From the NCBI RefSeq assembly GCF_000344685.1, contig NW_006920416.1, positions 719,612 to 783,611 on the forward strand: a DNA stretch of 64,000 nt, in the 5' to 3' direction. Positions within the stretch are counted from its first letter, which is position 1; every line of letters starts with the position of its first letter. A model generated the notes under the pieces. That model was not told where the DNA came from, did not search any database, and saw nothing but the letters and a program-made list of their open reading frames with translations. The translations under genes and the position numbers were made by a program. The stretch is from Gloeophyllum trabeum ATCC 11539 (taxonomy: Eukaryota; Basidiomycota; Agaricomycetes; Gloeophyllales; Gloeophyllaceae). This document shows, one piece after another, positions 23,270 through 37,532 of this stretch.

Positions 23270-25089
23270 CTAGAGCTCCTCAGTCTTGTGTTTCGCGGCC
23301 TCCGTCTTGCAGACTCGCTTGTGGTTTGGCCAGTCCGCCGCCTGGCACTCCTTGCCACAATAGGAGACGTGCTTACATCTAGACTGACCTGAGCAAGAAA
23401 TCCATCCGAGCAAGCAGGACGCCCACCTATCGCACGCCTTACTCAACCCGCCAAATCTAAACAACCTATCCTCAATAACGGGATCCCGGTGGCCCCTCGT
23501 CCTCGTCTGCTGCACCTCCATCAACGCCGCCCTCTCCGGGCAGTCACCGAAACAGCAGCCATAGTAGTCGCGGTCGAGACACTCCCACCGGTCGGGGACA
23601 CTCATGATCATCCACGCGTGTCGGCGTCTCGTGGCCTGTGGTACGTTCACGTACTTCTCCAGTAGCTTCACCCAGTCGTCCACCCCTGTTAGCTTCTGTT
23701 GCCGTTTGCTGGCACGCCGGTGGAGGAAGTAGAAGAAGATGATGCCGTGCTTCGAAGTCGTTGCAGCACGCTCGAAGGGGGCCAGTCCGTACCTGCTGTA
23801 CATTTGGTGCATCATGTTGGCCCACATGCGAGTTTGCTGCGAACAGCGCTAAGTGGGCTGTCTTGCTGGAGGAGCTGGAGGGACTCACCGTGACTTTATC
23901 ACTCTCCCGCTCGATCTTGGCAGTGAGCTCTCGCGTGACGACTGCGAGCGAGTCTGGTGTCTGGCGGTTCCACGCTTCGTTTGGAAGGCCCTCAAGAGCG
24001 CGCGCGCAGATGGTGTTGGCGAACGTACTTTCGACCTTGATACCACCGCTGTCAATATTACCGGAAATCCCGCACCTGGTCGACTTACCCAGTCACCGAT
24101 CAGAGCGCCCAAACCACCGGCCTGGCAGAACTTGACGAGGTGCGTGTTCTTCTTATAGATGGGGCTCATCGCGTCCGTCAGTGCGTCGCCAAAGGCGTCC
24201 CGGTACATCCGAACGGTAGACCACTCCACCAGCCGCGTCAGCGCCTTCTGCGAGCGCTCCTTGTCCTTCTTGTCCCTCGCCGGGTTGATGATAAAGGCGA
24301 CGCACATGTCCGCGATGAAGAACATCATCTGGTACCCTGCCTGGTCCTTCTGGGACGTCGTCTGCTCTTCGAGGTACTTGTCGCGCGTCTCCTCGTCGAG
24401 GTCCGCATCCGAGTTGAGCAGCGCATCGGTCTGCGCAGCATGCTCGCGGTACTTGCCGACGTCAATGGGCTCGTCGAGGATGAAGCTTTCCATGTCCGGG
24501 GCGGTGTCCATGAGGGCGCGCAGCCGCACGGGGCTGAGTTGTAGGAAGAGCCCGACTTCGTGGAGGCGTAGCCCGATGTCGTTGGCGTCTTTGATGTCGC
24601 AGAACTTGAAGTCTGACGTCTTCTTTTCGCCCATACGGGCGTTGTAGTAGAGGCGGAGGAGGGTCCGCATGCGTCTGAACAAGGCCGGAATCTAAGTAGG
24701 TCATGTTATATCTGTATCTTGCGGACTATCTAAAGTACTACACCGACCTCTTTTAGTTCATCCTTTGCGATGGGCCCACGTTTCATGAGGATACTCTGTA
24801 TCTTCCCCAGGGTATCCGTCATTCCGGTAGCAACGGGCGGCTCGCGCAGAGGCGCAGGGCGGAACGATGTGGGAGATAGTGCCTCTCCAAACTGCTTCTG
24901 TGCAACACCCAAGTACGCATTGGTCAATCTCTGCCATACCTGCTCTCTGACAGGGTCCCCAGAGAGGTCAGCCCGCCGTGAACGGTGACGCTCTTGAGCA
25001 CCCACGAACAGGGTGTTTGTGTCGAATGAATCTAGAGCGCCAACCCCGAGAGTACTGAGACTGGTGAGAAAGCTTTCGAGGGTATCCAT
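23270..25089 (-). CDS. MYND-type zinc-finger protein, copy 1
   Basis: Five exons: 25089-24748, 24691-24089, 24035-23889, 23836-23427 and 23378-23270, about 536 aa. A long helical body (FRRMRTLLRLYYNARMGEKK through VKFCQAGGLGALIGDW) precedes a C-terminal zinc-binding segment ACDRCKHVSYCGKECQ, ADWPNHKRVC. That gives CxxC, YCxxxC and HxxxC, the second half of a MYND finger; cysteines in YYGCCFGDCPE upstream may supply the remaining ligands. The paralogue at 42879-44660 shares the same five-exon plan, with exons of 603, 147 and 109 nt identical in length. MYND fingers bind proline-rich partners in chromatin or signalling proteins; the role here is unknown. An in-frame ATG at 25116 is an alternative start. 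The gene begins about 30 bp from a mobile element. Confidence 0.85.
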
Positions 25090-25118
25090 TTGTCCTGATC
25101 TGTAGGATGAGTACATAC

Positions 25119-26206
25119 GGTTGACCAGGAGTGTCAGGTCTATTTTGCATTTGCACTTCGCACTTGCGTTTGGCTGAGGGCACGCCGTGAGTTCGAATCC
25201 CTCTGAGAGCAACGGGCAAGGGGCCGTGGGAACGTCCCGGATACTGCCGTACCCCTGTTGTCGCTGTGCTCGACGTTGCCCGACGCGTTGTCGACGCTGT
25301 TGTCGGCGACGTCGACGAATGTTAAGCGATGAATATTCCTAAAAATACAAGGAAAAAATCGGTTCCTTCTGAGCTTATTGTACCAACCTATCTAATATCA
25401 ATTATTCTGTTCATTTGAGGAGCTATGCGAGAAGTCGTTGCACAACCAACGTTGCGAGTCAAGAGGTGCGTTCAATATTAAGACAAACTCTACAATTGAG
25501 ATAGGGAGCCTTGACGTGCGCGCCAATGTCAATGAAACTAATCCATATCCGACGCCGTTGCGCATTCCCCCTATACTACTAGTAACGCGTCGTGGCGAAT
25601 TGCAAGGGAGCAAACACACGCATGTTCGACGGTCCCGACCTGCTACCGCATTAGGTAGTCGGCAAGTGTGGGAAGGAAATTGTGGCGTCTGCCACACACC
25701 CTTGGCCAGCCTTGCGGGCTTCAGCAACATGTGTGCTCTGTTAGCTGCAAATGCTGCATGGGCAGTAGATGAGTAAAAATAGCGGCAGAATAAATGCGGT
25801 GGTGTGGTATCTGTGACGCGACCCACGATGAACTTCAACAAGACAAATCTAATATGGCCACACTATCCAGCACACTCTTCGAGGGCAAACTTTCACACAA
25901 CACCTAAACATGTCTAGACATTTACACCCTAATAGTTGCAAATTTATGCCTGTTCAGAAGGATTACAATTTTTTCAGTATTTGTTTGGGAGTTTCAGTGC
26001 AACCTTCGTCGACGTCGCCGACAACAGCGTCGACAACGCGTCGGGCAACGTCGAGCACAGCGACAACAGGGGTACGGCAGTATCCGGGACGTTCCCACGG
26101 CCCCTTGCCCGTTGCTCTCAGCGGGATTCGAACTCACGTCGTGCCCTCAGCCAAACGCAAGTGCGAAGTGCAAATGCAAAATAGACCTGACACTCCTGGT
26201 CAACCG
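25119..26206. mobile_element. Foldback-type element with about 208-bp terminal inverted repeats
   Basis: The arm at 25119-25327 is repeated in inverted orientation at 25999-26206, starting CGGTTGACCAGGAGTGTCAG and proceeding through matching words (GGGGCCGTGGGAACGTCCCG, GACGTTGCCCGACGCG) with few differences. A 671-bp spacer without a recognisable gene lies between. TA dinucleotides sit immediately outside both arms, suggesting a TA target as in Tc1/mariner-like elements. Each arm contains GTTCGAATCCC, a tRNA T-loop/B-box-like word, near an A-box-like TGGCTGAGGG, but the spacing is too short for a tRNA. The left arm ends about 30 bp upstream of the first MYND gene. Confidence 0.75.
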
Positions 26207-26855
26207 TAGTACAGAGCAGATGACAAGAGAACGCAACGCGCTGCTGCCGCGATGGGTTGTTGCGGCGGTCAAAAATAAACGCGATCGATCGAGATCCGAC
26301 GCTAATTAGCGTGCCAGTGCCACAAACGCGTGCAAGAGCTCCGAGGTGTATCGTTATTTGGCAATGGGGTCTATATTTTCTCGTTTACATAGATACATGA
26401 TAACAGCAGCACGAGCCGCGTCGGCGAAGCGCTTGAGCTGAGTGTGTCTGCCATACGAGCCGAAGTTTGATCGTGAGATATTAGAGCGTATTTGCAAGGC
26501 CCAAAAGTTTGCGGAGAGAGGCGCTCCACTTTTCTGAAGGACTCACGGATCAGCGCGGCACGCTCTCTCAGCGAAGTACGGCTGATTTTCGGTTTCCTCT
26601 AAATCGTGTCTAACTACCGCAAAAGTTGTACAAGGCGTATCGTAGGTACCTGTAGATGCTTGTTGAACAAGAATGAAGTCGAGTGAGTGAGAAATATGAG
26701 TTTTACAGACGACTTTGCGGCACGGGTGGAGCATGGGCTACCGGTTTAGGTAGGCAACCCTCGGCTAAATCCTCTGGATCAGCAGCTCCAAATTTTGGAT
26801 CAAAAGTCGTACTTTGGGCCTTGCAAATACGCTCTATTCAGCTCATAACATATTC

Positions 26856-27060
26856 CAGCCGTTTGCAGTTTGATGGGCCCATTTCTTGAAAATTATTTAC
26901 AGTCGGACCATGTCGGAGAGGGGAATTCAAGTCCCCAAGGCCCCAACATCAGACCATTTGGACTCCTTTTAATTCCTGGGACGTCGCTGGCACCATGTCC
27001 GACAAACTCCAACTATATGTGACTTTCTGAAGTGATGGCCTAACGATCTGCAAACGGCTG
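26856..27060. repeat. Short inverted-repeat element, copy 2
   Basis: A 205-bp copy of the element at 10346-10551, beginning CAGCCGTTTGCAG and ending with its inverse CTGCAAACGGCTG. Internal order is the same (CAGTCGGACCATGTCGG, TTCAAGTCCCC, GGCACCATGTCCGAC). It is flanked by TC on both sides rather than TA. Confidence 0.72.
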
Positions 27061-27703
27061 TCATGGCCTGCATAAGCGACTGAATGATGACATCCAAGTA
27101 GAAGTTGTGATAAAGAGCATAGCAGATGAAAGCGCGAATGTGAACTGTGGCGGCCGCGCGGAAGAAGTGGAAGATGATGGTGCCACGTGTAAAACCAAAC
27201 AGAACTGCCAGTGCGAAGTCGAAAGAGAAGGCTCCAGGAGAGAAGCTCGCCAAGTCCATAGAACAGCCATCACAGAGCACTTTGTCATAGTCAGAAACAC
27301 AGGACAGGATGGATGAAACACTGATGGGGTGGGAAAGGCTTGTGCGAAGACTCCAAGAGCGCAGAGGTGAGGACACTTAGATGTCAACAGGGTAAGCTGT
27401 TTCCTCGCGACACCCACCTCCCTGCTGTTCTGTAGCTCAGTACTCATGGTTGTTCCGCAGGTAAGAATTTCCGTGCTTCGTATTCAGCGTCCATACCGCC
27501 GAGTCTTGATCTTGAGTCTTCAGTGTTCGTCATACAGCAAGTATTGAATGCTGGTCCTGCTAGCGCAGACGGCCACTCGCGGAGAGCGTCCGACGCCAGC
27601 TGAAGCTATAACAACCTCAGTTTCGATGGACCCGTGATAGGACAGATTAAATCGTCAATGTATCGGGATGGTCTGCTTTTTCTGAATGCTGACACTTACC
27701 TTT

Positions 27704-28658
27704 AGTGAGGTGGAGAAATGCCTGGCAGAGTTGGGAAGCAGCCGCCGCACTCTCTCATCCATGCTCCGTCCTGGATCCAGGCAACGATACCTCCAAGTTG
27801 AGATATCTGACCTTGGCCAATCCGGAAGAGTACTACGTACCTTCGAGATATGTTTGCATCAGGGACACCTCGAATTGCGCGGTATTAACTTCGCAGTAGG
27901 GTCCTGCGCGTGGAGCTCTCTGCATCTTTCCGTTAACCAACCCCAGATGTGCGTCACGCCCTCGCAGACAACGTGCCCCAGGCTGTGCGCCGCGGTCGGT
28001 GCTGTCCTTAATGCCAAAGGTTTCTACATATCGACATTCCGCAAGGGCGTAGCGTTCTCGACAATGCGCAGGATATGTGAGTTTCTATCCTTATGAACGT
28101 GATGTTCTGTTCATTTCGAGGTATCAGCGACGGCTTCCCCGTCCCCCAGTCAACAGAGACAGGCTCTGCCTATAAAAGGAGCACATAGTAAGGAGAGCCG
28201 AATTCTTGTGTAGGCCTCTTCCTATCATTTCTTCCTCCGAAAGTGAATCCCGTGGTCCGGGCATACAATGATCAAGGTAGTCATTTCCTTTGCTTACGGC
28301 TCCTCGTCTAATATTCATGGGTAGTGGAGGTCTTCGACGCCAGACATGAGTCATTCTGGCTGACCAGTATCGCCGCCTTCCACGTCTGCACGGGCCCGTC
28401 CCGGAGGACGCCGCCGTCGTCGTGATATACACTGTATCATGCAACGAGAACAGAGGCAGGATCAGTGTCAGCCGCCTCGAATGCTCTGTCGGTTTCAATG
28501 TGCTTGACGTGATCGTCCTGTCAAACCCGGGCGAGTGCTCGTGGGACAACATCGCGACGGGGGACGAGGAGAGCTTGGGCGTTCTCACCGATTGTAAAGA
28601 TGACTTGAATGCCACTTCAGGTGATGAGTCGACAGACGACGACGGGGATATGATTTAG
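27704..28658 (+). pseudogene. Family X gene, broken copy (X1)
   Basis: This copy matches the genes at 44922-46756 and 59773-61478, but is damaged. It opens with SEVEKCLAELG and LRPGSRQR, matching SEVEECLAGLA and LRPGTRQR of the minus-strand copy. It then jumps directly into the DTSKLRYLTLANPEEYYVPS region, so the intervening exons are deleted. A 2-nt length change near 27880 (NCAVL, compare NCGIFFAVG) and a 1-nt loss near 28355 (between HESFWL and YRRLPRLHGPV) break the frame. The end is conserved: CSVGFNVLDVIVLSNPGECSWD followed by an acidic tail. The family's function is unknown to me. Sequencing error could explain one shift, but not the deletion. Confidence 0.75.
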
Positions 28659-28890
28659 GAGATGTCGGATTTGTCAGTATGCCGTTGCTCGCATATACTT
28701 CCTATCCCATCTGTATAATTATTTGACAACGTACCTCTGTTTGAGTACTATAGCATGATGAATATCTTAGTCTATTCGCATCCGAGGATCCTAGAAGCGT
28801 TGACTATTAGGACCCTACGGAAGTACGTACTGTCGACAGTGCCCTGACCACTGCTGTTTCTGTAGACACGAACGGACTAAAGCGCGACCC

Positions 28891-31338
28891 TCACACACAG
28901 GCGAAACTCGTTGGAGCGTCGACATCCCCTCCGGTATATCGAAGGCTCCGGGGATACTGCAAAGGAGGAGTGGATCATGAGTGTCTTCTCCCACCGACAC
29001 TCAGTATGTCTCACCAACCTTGCATATCGGCCTCGAGAAATTAACACCTTGCGTAAAATCGTTGTTGTTATAATATGACGCGATGAAGGAGTCAGGCGCA
29101 GTCCCATTCTCCACCCACGCTACGATGGCCGATACCACGTCGTTCTCTGGGTTGTAAGACGTTGGAGGCATCCCACCTGCTGCCTGGCCGGATCCTCCGA
29201 AAGCGTTGGCACCGTAACCGCCCTGGTCTTTGTATCAAGACGAGTTGAGGAAAAAGCTGAGGATCGGCACTGACCTGACTGTCCCATGACCACGTTTGTC
29301 AAATGTATGTCTTCGATGAAAGAATCACCTACCAATGTTGCATCCCAGGGACCGTGAAGAGACGGTAGTAATCATCTATCTCCATCCCGGTTTCGGCTTG
29401 CATAAAGGCATGAACAGTTTCATAGTAGTGCAGGGAATTTCCCGGGCTAATTATTTGGTCAGCCCACCCGACATAGTGTATTACTTTTCCGCTGTGGCTA
29501 GGCCCCGCGAAGGCAGTCAGGTTAGCATCGATAGCCTACAGAAAAAGCAGAATCAGAGCAATGGACCAATGAGACCCAGCGCCACATCTCACATCCCCAG
29601 TGCCCGAGAATACCTGCTCCGCTAACTTGATGACGTCGTAATTGAGAGTGGTGTAATCCCAAGTTGTATCGCTGGAGCCACGGCGTGAAGCATCACCGAA
29701 AGCAGATCAAGAAAACAATGGTCACTTACTTGAGCACAAAGTACTTGAGGACGTCAGTCGATAACCCGAGCGCAGGTGCTGTTCCGACCATGCCACCAAT
29801 GTATCCCGTTTCGCCGCCCGGATAGTAGGGCCCGAATATGTAGGTTTGATTGGTCTCGTAGTAGTCTGAGTAGACACGGTGCAGGGCCTGTATCTGGTCC
29901 AAGTTCAAGCAAGTGGCGGTGTTCTGCCCGGGACGGCATGCAAGGGTCTCTGGTCGAAAGCTACGATAACAGCTAAGCGATTGTTGACAGAGACATGATA
30001 TCTCGCACTCACTTGCAGACGCGAGGGTCGTTGATGATCCCGTCGCTTACCTGTCACAAAACAATCAAAACTCCGTCACTTCAGGTACTTAGTACTAATA
30101 ACGGACACCATCAATGCCGTCGCATTGCCGCAGGACCTCGTCATGAATGAGACCGACCCAGAGATCGTCCGAAATTGAGTGAGGCGAGCCGACCGGGAGA
30201 GCATCCAGGGCGAGGTGAACGGACCATGGCGCAAGGTGGCTCAGCCAGTTTGCTGGCGAACCCAGAACCTACGTGCCATGGATATAGCACCGACTGAGTA
30301 CGCTCGGTGACGTGCTCGTGCTTACCACTCCATCGAAATTCTCGGGGAACCGCTGAATCTCTTTCAGCCTTATATTCGTATCCGAACGTGAGTTCTTTCA
30401 ACGGCCAGTCACGGTATGTGGTGGCAACCCCGACTCACCCTTGTCTGCCGCCTACATGTCGTGTTCCCATCCGAGAATGTCCGCCATGAGTTACCGAAGA
30501 GCGAAAGAGCGATGCACGAACCGGTGGAACACCCCAAGTAATACGACTTCGCCGCCGAATTTCCGTAGTAGCTCTCCACGACCGCTTTACCTACCTCGAC
30601 GCTCAGGTGCATCGCACGCCAGGACCAGTCGATTATGGCATTCTACTCGACAGTCTCAGACCGAAGAAACAGCCTCACACTAGGTCAGGATACCAACGTC
30701 GTTGCCTGGTCCGGCCCAGCTACCATCCACGGCAGAAGAGTTGTGCCCCGTATCCGTCGACATGCCAGCGACTGCGTACAGGGACTCGCTCAGCGTCAGT
30801 CGCAACGAACCTGCAATTGGAAGCAGACTTACAACCGTGAGTGATTGCTACATAGCCAAGGTCGGCGACATTGACTATGCACGAGTATCGAGCACAGCGG
30901 ATTCACTTCAGCGTTCCGGTGCGAACATCATGTATTAGTGCGCACCTCCTCCCCCGATACCACCATTCCCAAAGCCCAGAAAACGGCCATTCCACGCATC
31001 AGGAAGCCAGAGCTCCGTGATAGCGTAGGAGCCCGCGCTGGCGTTCGTCGTAACCTGTAGCTCGACTCCTACGTGACGCACGCTACATGAACAACATTGA
31101 CAAGACCAAATAGCGCTTGTTTCCACGCACGGCAGAAGCTGGGGAGGCCGTCCGTATTAATGCTGGAAAACTCGTTAGTGATGTTCACGCGTGCGCCCTG
31201 CTCGTAGAGCGTGGTTCCGAGCAGTGCGGCGCCAGGATAGTCGTCGAATCGGAAGGACGTGCAGTTGCTGCCACCAGCAACTGCGACAGCTCCAAAGAGG
31301 CCCACTATTGTCCGCCAGACCGGTAGCTTGCTCGCCAT
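28891..31338 (-). CDS. Secreted tannase/feruloyl esterase-family enzyme
   Basis: A multi-exon minus-strand gene (first exon 31338-31127, second 31082-30946, last ends at 28891) encodes about 535 aa. The signal peptide is MASKLPVWRTIVGLFGAVAVAGG. The catalytic nucleophile lies in LGCSTGGRQG, the Asp in VGWADQIISP, and the His-Cys pair in PGMQHCQGG. Together these give the CS-D-HC arrangement, in which a disulphide links the residues next to the catalytic Ser and His, typical of fungal tannases and feruloyl esterases. A calcium-loop-like segment (CDGIDGVSDGIINDPRVC) is present. The C-terminus ends YPRSLRYTGGDVDAP. It would release ferulic, p-coumaric or gallic acid from esters outside the cell. 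Feruloyl esterase versus tannase cannot be decided by eye. A second ATG at 31386 would hide the signal peptide, so 31338 is preferred. Confidence 0.92.
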
Positions 31339-31589
31339 CGCCGTCTGCGACAGATAACTGAACGCGAAGGTCTCAACCGTGGCCATGGCCGTTATATAGA
31401 GGTCATCTGCTGCGCGGGAGAATGGTACTTCCCGTAGGCATACACGACGAGAGGCGGGGCGATGGAGGAAGAGGAGCGTGACCATGGCCACATACACATA
31501 CTGCGTTTGATCGCACCGCTAAAGGGTTTATCCAAGCATTATTTGAAATAATACGCGGGACTGAAAGTGTCATGATCAGACGCCTCTTG

Positions 31590-32000
31590 GACTCCTCCGT
31601 AGGAAAATGTGCTGAAGCAGCTGGGGACGAAAATTCCTCCCGTTCCCTGTTGCATAAATCCCAATAATAGTCTACACCGGAACCATCAGCATGCATACAC
31701 CTGAACAGACTTCTTGTATTCACTCACCCCCGTTAACCCCATTGACCTCATGAGCATCCATCCTCATACCCAGCGACATTCCTCTCGCCCTCCGCACCCT
31801 TTTCTGGTTACACACGTGAAAAAACATACGTGCTCGCATCCACCGCCTGAACCCTCAACCTCAACTCGTCCCCCACATCGGGACGCCCGGCGGGACGGTC
31901 AATCCTTCATATGCCAGTCCGTCGAGTTCTTCGTGATCGTCTTCAGCCGGACATACCTGGCTCCATTCAACGTAGGTCGCAGTAGAGCAGACACAAGGCT
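31590..32000 (-). pseudogene. Broken duplicate of the GH43 gene's 3' end
   Basis: Reading the minus strand, LNGARYVRLKTITKNSTDWHM matches LNGTRYMRVKTTTHNSTDGDM of the intact GH43 gene. The last intron and exon follow (TIIGIYATGNGRN against TIIGMYATGNGRN). Frameshifts occur in the middle and again after GNGRN, and no catalytic domain is present. It is a tail-only duplicate about 2.4-2.8 kb from the intact gene, in the same orientation and separated from it by an unknown gene. Confidence 0.8.
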
Positions 32001-32026
32001 AACAATGTCTCTCGGGATCTGCGCGG

Positions 32027-32862
32027 TCATGCGATCTTCCCATGGGCCATAGTGCCAAGATGTGGGAGACTGGTTATATCCTTCTCGCCCGTCACAATCC
32101 CGACAAGCGCGTCCTCCATCCACTCCTCGCCCTCCCTCCACTGGCCCTCCCGCCCCCAGCCCCTGACGGGCTCGGCCGCCTCCATACCCCGCCTATCCAT
32201 CTCGCGTTCCTCGAGCTCGTACCCCGCGGACATCTTCTCGGGCCCGAGCATGTTGTAGTAGACGAGCAGCTCGAGGTCGGCCTGCAGCTTGTACTGCTCC
32301 GCGCACCACCGCGGATACTTGAGCATCATGCGTAGGATCCCCGCGTAAACAGCGGAGGGGCGCGGGACGTACATCGTCAGCGATGTACCGTCCAGAGGCG
32401 CCGGCTCGAGATCGTCCTCGGTGTAGCCTGGCAGTGGGGCGGGCATGAGATGGAGGCACTGCATGCCGAAGCAATCGGTGGCCCGTGTGACGCGGTGAAG
32501 TCGGCCCCGCCGCAGGAAGTCGCCCTCAGTGCTGACGACGGAGTTGGGCAGTGTGGCGACGGGGAGGGTCATTTGGGTGAGCATCGCTGAGAGTGCCTCC
32601 AGCTTGTCGATGTGAAGTTCTGCCTGGGTCAACGGATGTGCTCGAGATTTGGGAAATTTTATACACACCTTTGACACACCTTTTGTATCCGAGGGAGACG
32701 CATGCGCCGATCCAAGAGGGAGCCCCAGACAATGAGCTGCGTGTGCTCAGCGAGCCTTTGCAGCGCCCTGCGTACGATCTCGTCGGTCGGCAACGAGAAT
32801 ATGTCCTCTTGTGCGACATTGGATAGTAAACACGCCAGTCGTACGTCTGCGACGTTGGCCAT
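32027..32862 (-). CDS. Hypothetical protein, two exons
   Basis: Exons 32862-32680 and 32623-32027 encode about 259 aa, starting MANVADVRLACLLSNVAQEDIF. The first part is helical and acidic (LPTDEIVRRALQRLAEHTQ). The second holds ELHIDKLEALSAML, a hydrophobic stretch with PAPLPGYTEDDLEPAPLDG, then AGILRMMLKYPRWCAEQYKLQADLELLVYYNML and a charged tail. I recognise no catalytic motif or known domain, and there is no signal peptide. Clean splice phase and sustained codon use support a real gene. It lies between the broken GH43 tail and about 1.5 kb of empty sequence. Confidence 0.6.
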
Positions 32863-34349
32863 GGTCGCTGCGGTCAGAAAACGATTGGAACTTGAAGATC
32901 CGAGTACGTCTCTCTCAAGTCATGATCAAGCTTGGAGACTACTCTCCACGACGTCCAGCTGCCTCGTCGCTGCTGCCTCACACGTTCCCGCGGTCCCACT
33001 GAGCATCGCCGCTGGGAATGATGTTCGCGTACCCGACACGACTACGTACTCTACAGGACAGGTATACCGAACTACGAGCGTCCCCCACTCTCGACCCGCA
33101 CATCCGTAGCCCGGCGATGGTCAACGCTCCTCTCCGCAGTCGCGCTCAGTATGGGGTCAGGCCAACGTTCCGCGAGCGAGCACACTGGGGCGCACGTTCT
33201 TGCAGGAGACATCAGTGAACGCGACACGGACTCACTCCCGGCAGGTATGGCAGGCTAGCTCGCCTCTGGCAATGTTTCGCGGACTCTTTACTGTTCATTG
33301 TTATGATCAGAGCGTGCAGGCAGTCCTGCTAGACATGGCTTTGCCAATACTACCGTGAATTTGGTCCGGTCAACCTGCATGCCCAACTCCCACAACCCCT
33401 CCGCCCCCCGGCAACCTCACCCGCCCTTTAATGTTATGCGCAACCACTGACCATACCTGGTATATGTCTCATCGTCGCATGAGTCTCAGGCTCCGGTTCC
33501 CATGCGATCACTTTCGGACTCCACTGCTTGGGAGACTGTCTGTGAGACCACACATCCAGTGGACTGATGGTGTTGACTTTAAGTACAGACCTGTCTGGCC
33601 GATCGCGGGACGACATATGTCACCACCATAAGTGCCCACCGCAGGTCACTCAGCGATGTAGGGGCATATTGACATCCCTCGATTGAGCAGGCAAGGCCTG
33701 CACATTGCATTTCCCGTGATGCATGTATACTCTTCGATGGAGTGGAGGTCGTTTGATATCAAGGTATGGACTGCCTGTTCACATTGGAGTGGGTGTGTCG
33801 CGAACTATGTGATGTGCACCTTGCGTCTGGCGCCGACTTGTGCTCGTGGATGCGCATCCGCGTTTGATACGGTGACTTCATTACAACATCACATGAATGG
33901 AGAAGGGTCTGTCTGCTTTATTGCCTTCCACATCGTGCAAGTTTGACTGCCTTGTAAGCGGCGCTGTCTACTGCGCTGCTCTGCACTTTTGACGTTGCAG
34001 TGACTCGAAGCTGCGCCTTCGACTGCGTTGTATCTCGTCTGCTCCGTGGTAGCGAGTCCAAATGCACTCCATCTGTTCGTCGGGACCTGCTTAGACACCC
34101 TGATGGTGGTTAGCCATGCACTTTGTCGTCGCCACCATTCTCCCTAATTGTTGGCCACCCTTAGTGCAACAGACGTTGTCAAAGTGCGCATGGTACTTAG
34201 ACGGCGAGACTGTCTGCCTCGCCGAAATGCGACATGTAGAAGCTCTGACTAGTCGCGTCCGCACCGTCATTCGTTGAAACCTTAGGGGTTTTGATCGGAA
34301 GTGCGTAGACATATTCCCGCTACTATGCAAGCACCTCACTCCGTCACAG
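32863..34349. other. Intergenic, no gene recognised
   Basis: About 1.5 kb with only short, motif-free frames on both strands. It separates the 259-aa gene's start from the 3' end of the GH43 gene. Confidence 0.5.
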
Positions 34350-36593
<2,244 letters not shown>

Positions 36594-36641
36594 TCAAGGA
36601 CATCATCTGAGTAGGCGTCGCATTTATCGCGAGAGAAGGGG

Positions 36642-37327
36642 TCACAAGGCCATCACAGGTACAGTTTTGCTCGCAGAACCGTGACCGCTGGCCAACGGAA
36701 TAACTTCGCCATTTCGACTGAAGCTTGCGGCGGCCCGGAGCCGCCGGGTGGCTGCAATATCGATTCCCGAACTTGAAGGACCGCCCTCAGGCTCTGACAA
36801 TGTACAACTTCGTGAAACCTGTCCGAGGACGTCTAAGATGAAGGTCTGTTTGGAGTACAAGCAAATAGTATCACGCTCGAAGTTTAAGACGTACCTGCCT
36901 CATACCGTGGGTGCCGCGCTCACCGCCCAGAAGCTTCCTGCCAGTGAGCTGCATTCGCCAGGCAGCTTCTTCCTCATTCATTTCATTGAGCTTGTCGGAT
37001 TTCGCCTCGACAGCGGCCTCCTTCGTCATATAGTCGTATAATTGTTGTTTATTCTGCAAAGTCGGCCGCAACTTGCTGCTGCTGTGCGCATTCTCCAAAC
37101 TGGACCCAAATGAAATTGCTGACACTCGTACCAGGCAGTTCTTGTTCTTCGGAGGGCCAGACGTACGTTCGAGCCAGTCGCTTAGTGACGCATCTACGAG
37201 GGGAAGAGTCGAAGACGGGCGAAGACAAAAGGGTGAAGTCTGTCGTTCCGGGCTGTAACAGGGTCACCGCCTGATCATGAGCGTCAGTCAGTTTCCCTAG
37301 GGTCGTGGTAGATCTGAATCCACCCAC
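36642..37327 (-). CDS. Possible small gene, structure unresolved
   Basis: Two minus-strand stretches look coding: a charged helical part (NKQQLYDYMTKEAAVEAKSD, then LNEMNEEEAAWRMQLTGRK) followed after a plausible GTACGT...CAG intron by TFILDVLGQVSRSCTLSEPE. A further upstream frame (37327 downward, MGGFRSTTTLGKLTDAHDQ) might be the first exon, but the phases do not join with the splice sites I can find. No domain is recognised. It may be real, decayed or spurious. Confidence 0.3.
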
Positions 37328-37532
37328 TTAATGTAGAAGTTTCGGTCGAGATGTCGTGAATGAAAGCGCTCACTGAATGACTCTCTTGGACGAAAGTATC
37401 GTACGAATCCATTGAGAGCCCCTTAGGTTGCAGTTGCACTTGAGTTGCACAAACCTCGCTCGGAATTTTTCTTTCGTAAATTCTGGCAAGCGATCTACTA
37501 CGGAACAAGAAAGCATCATGGTCAGCCCAGTC

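Noticed and set aside
24140..24647. Plus-strand frames of 134-162 codons
   Set aside because: They are shadows of exon 2 of the first MYND gene on the minus strand.
25171..25201. tRNA-like boxes in the long inverted repeat
   Set aside because: The A-box-like and B-box words are only about 20 bp apart and the T-stem does not pair, so no tRNA gene can form.
27061..27447. 128-codon minus-strand frame
   Set aside because: It starts in unremarkable sequence, runs into the MITE boundary, and has no motif, paralogue or splice support.
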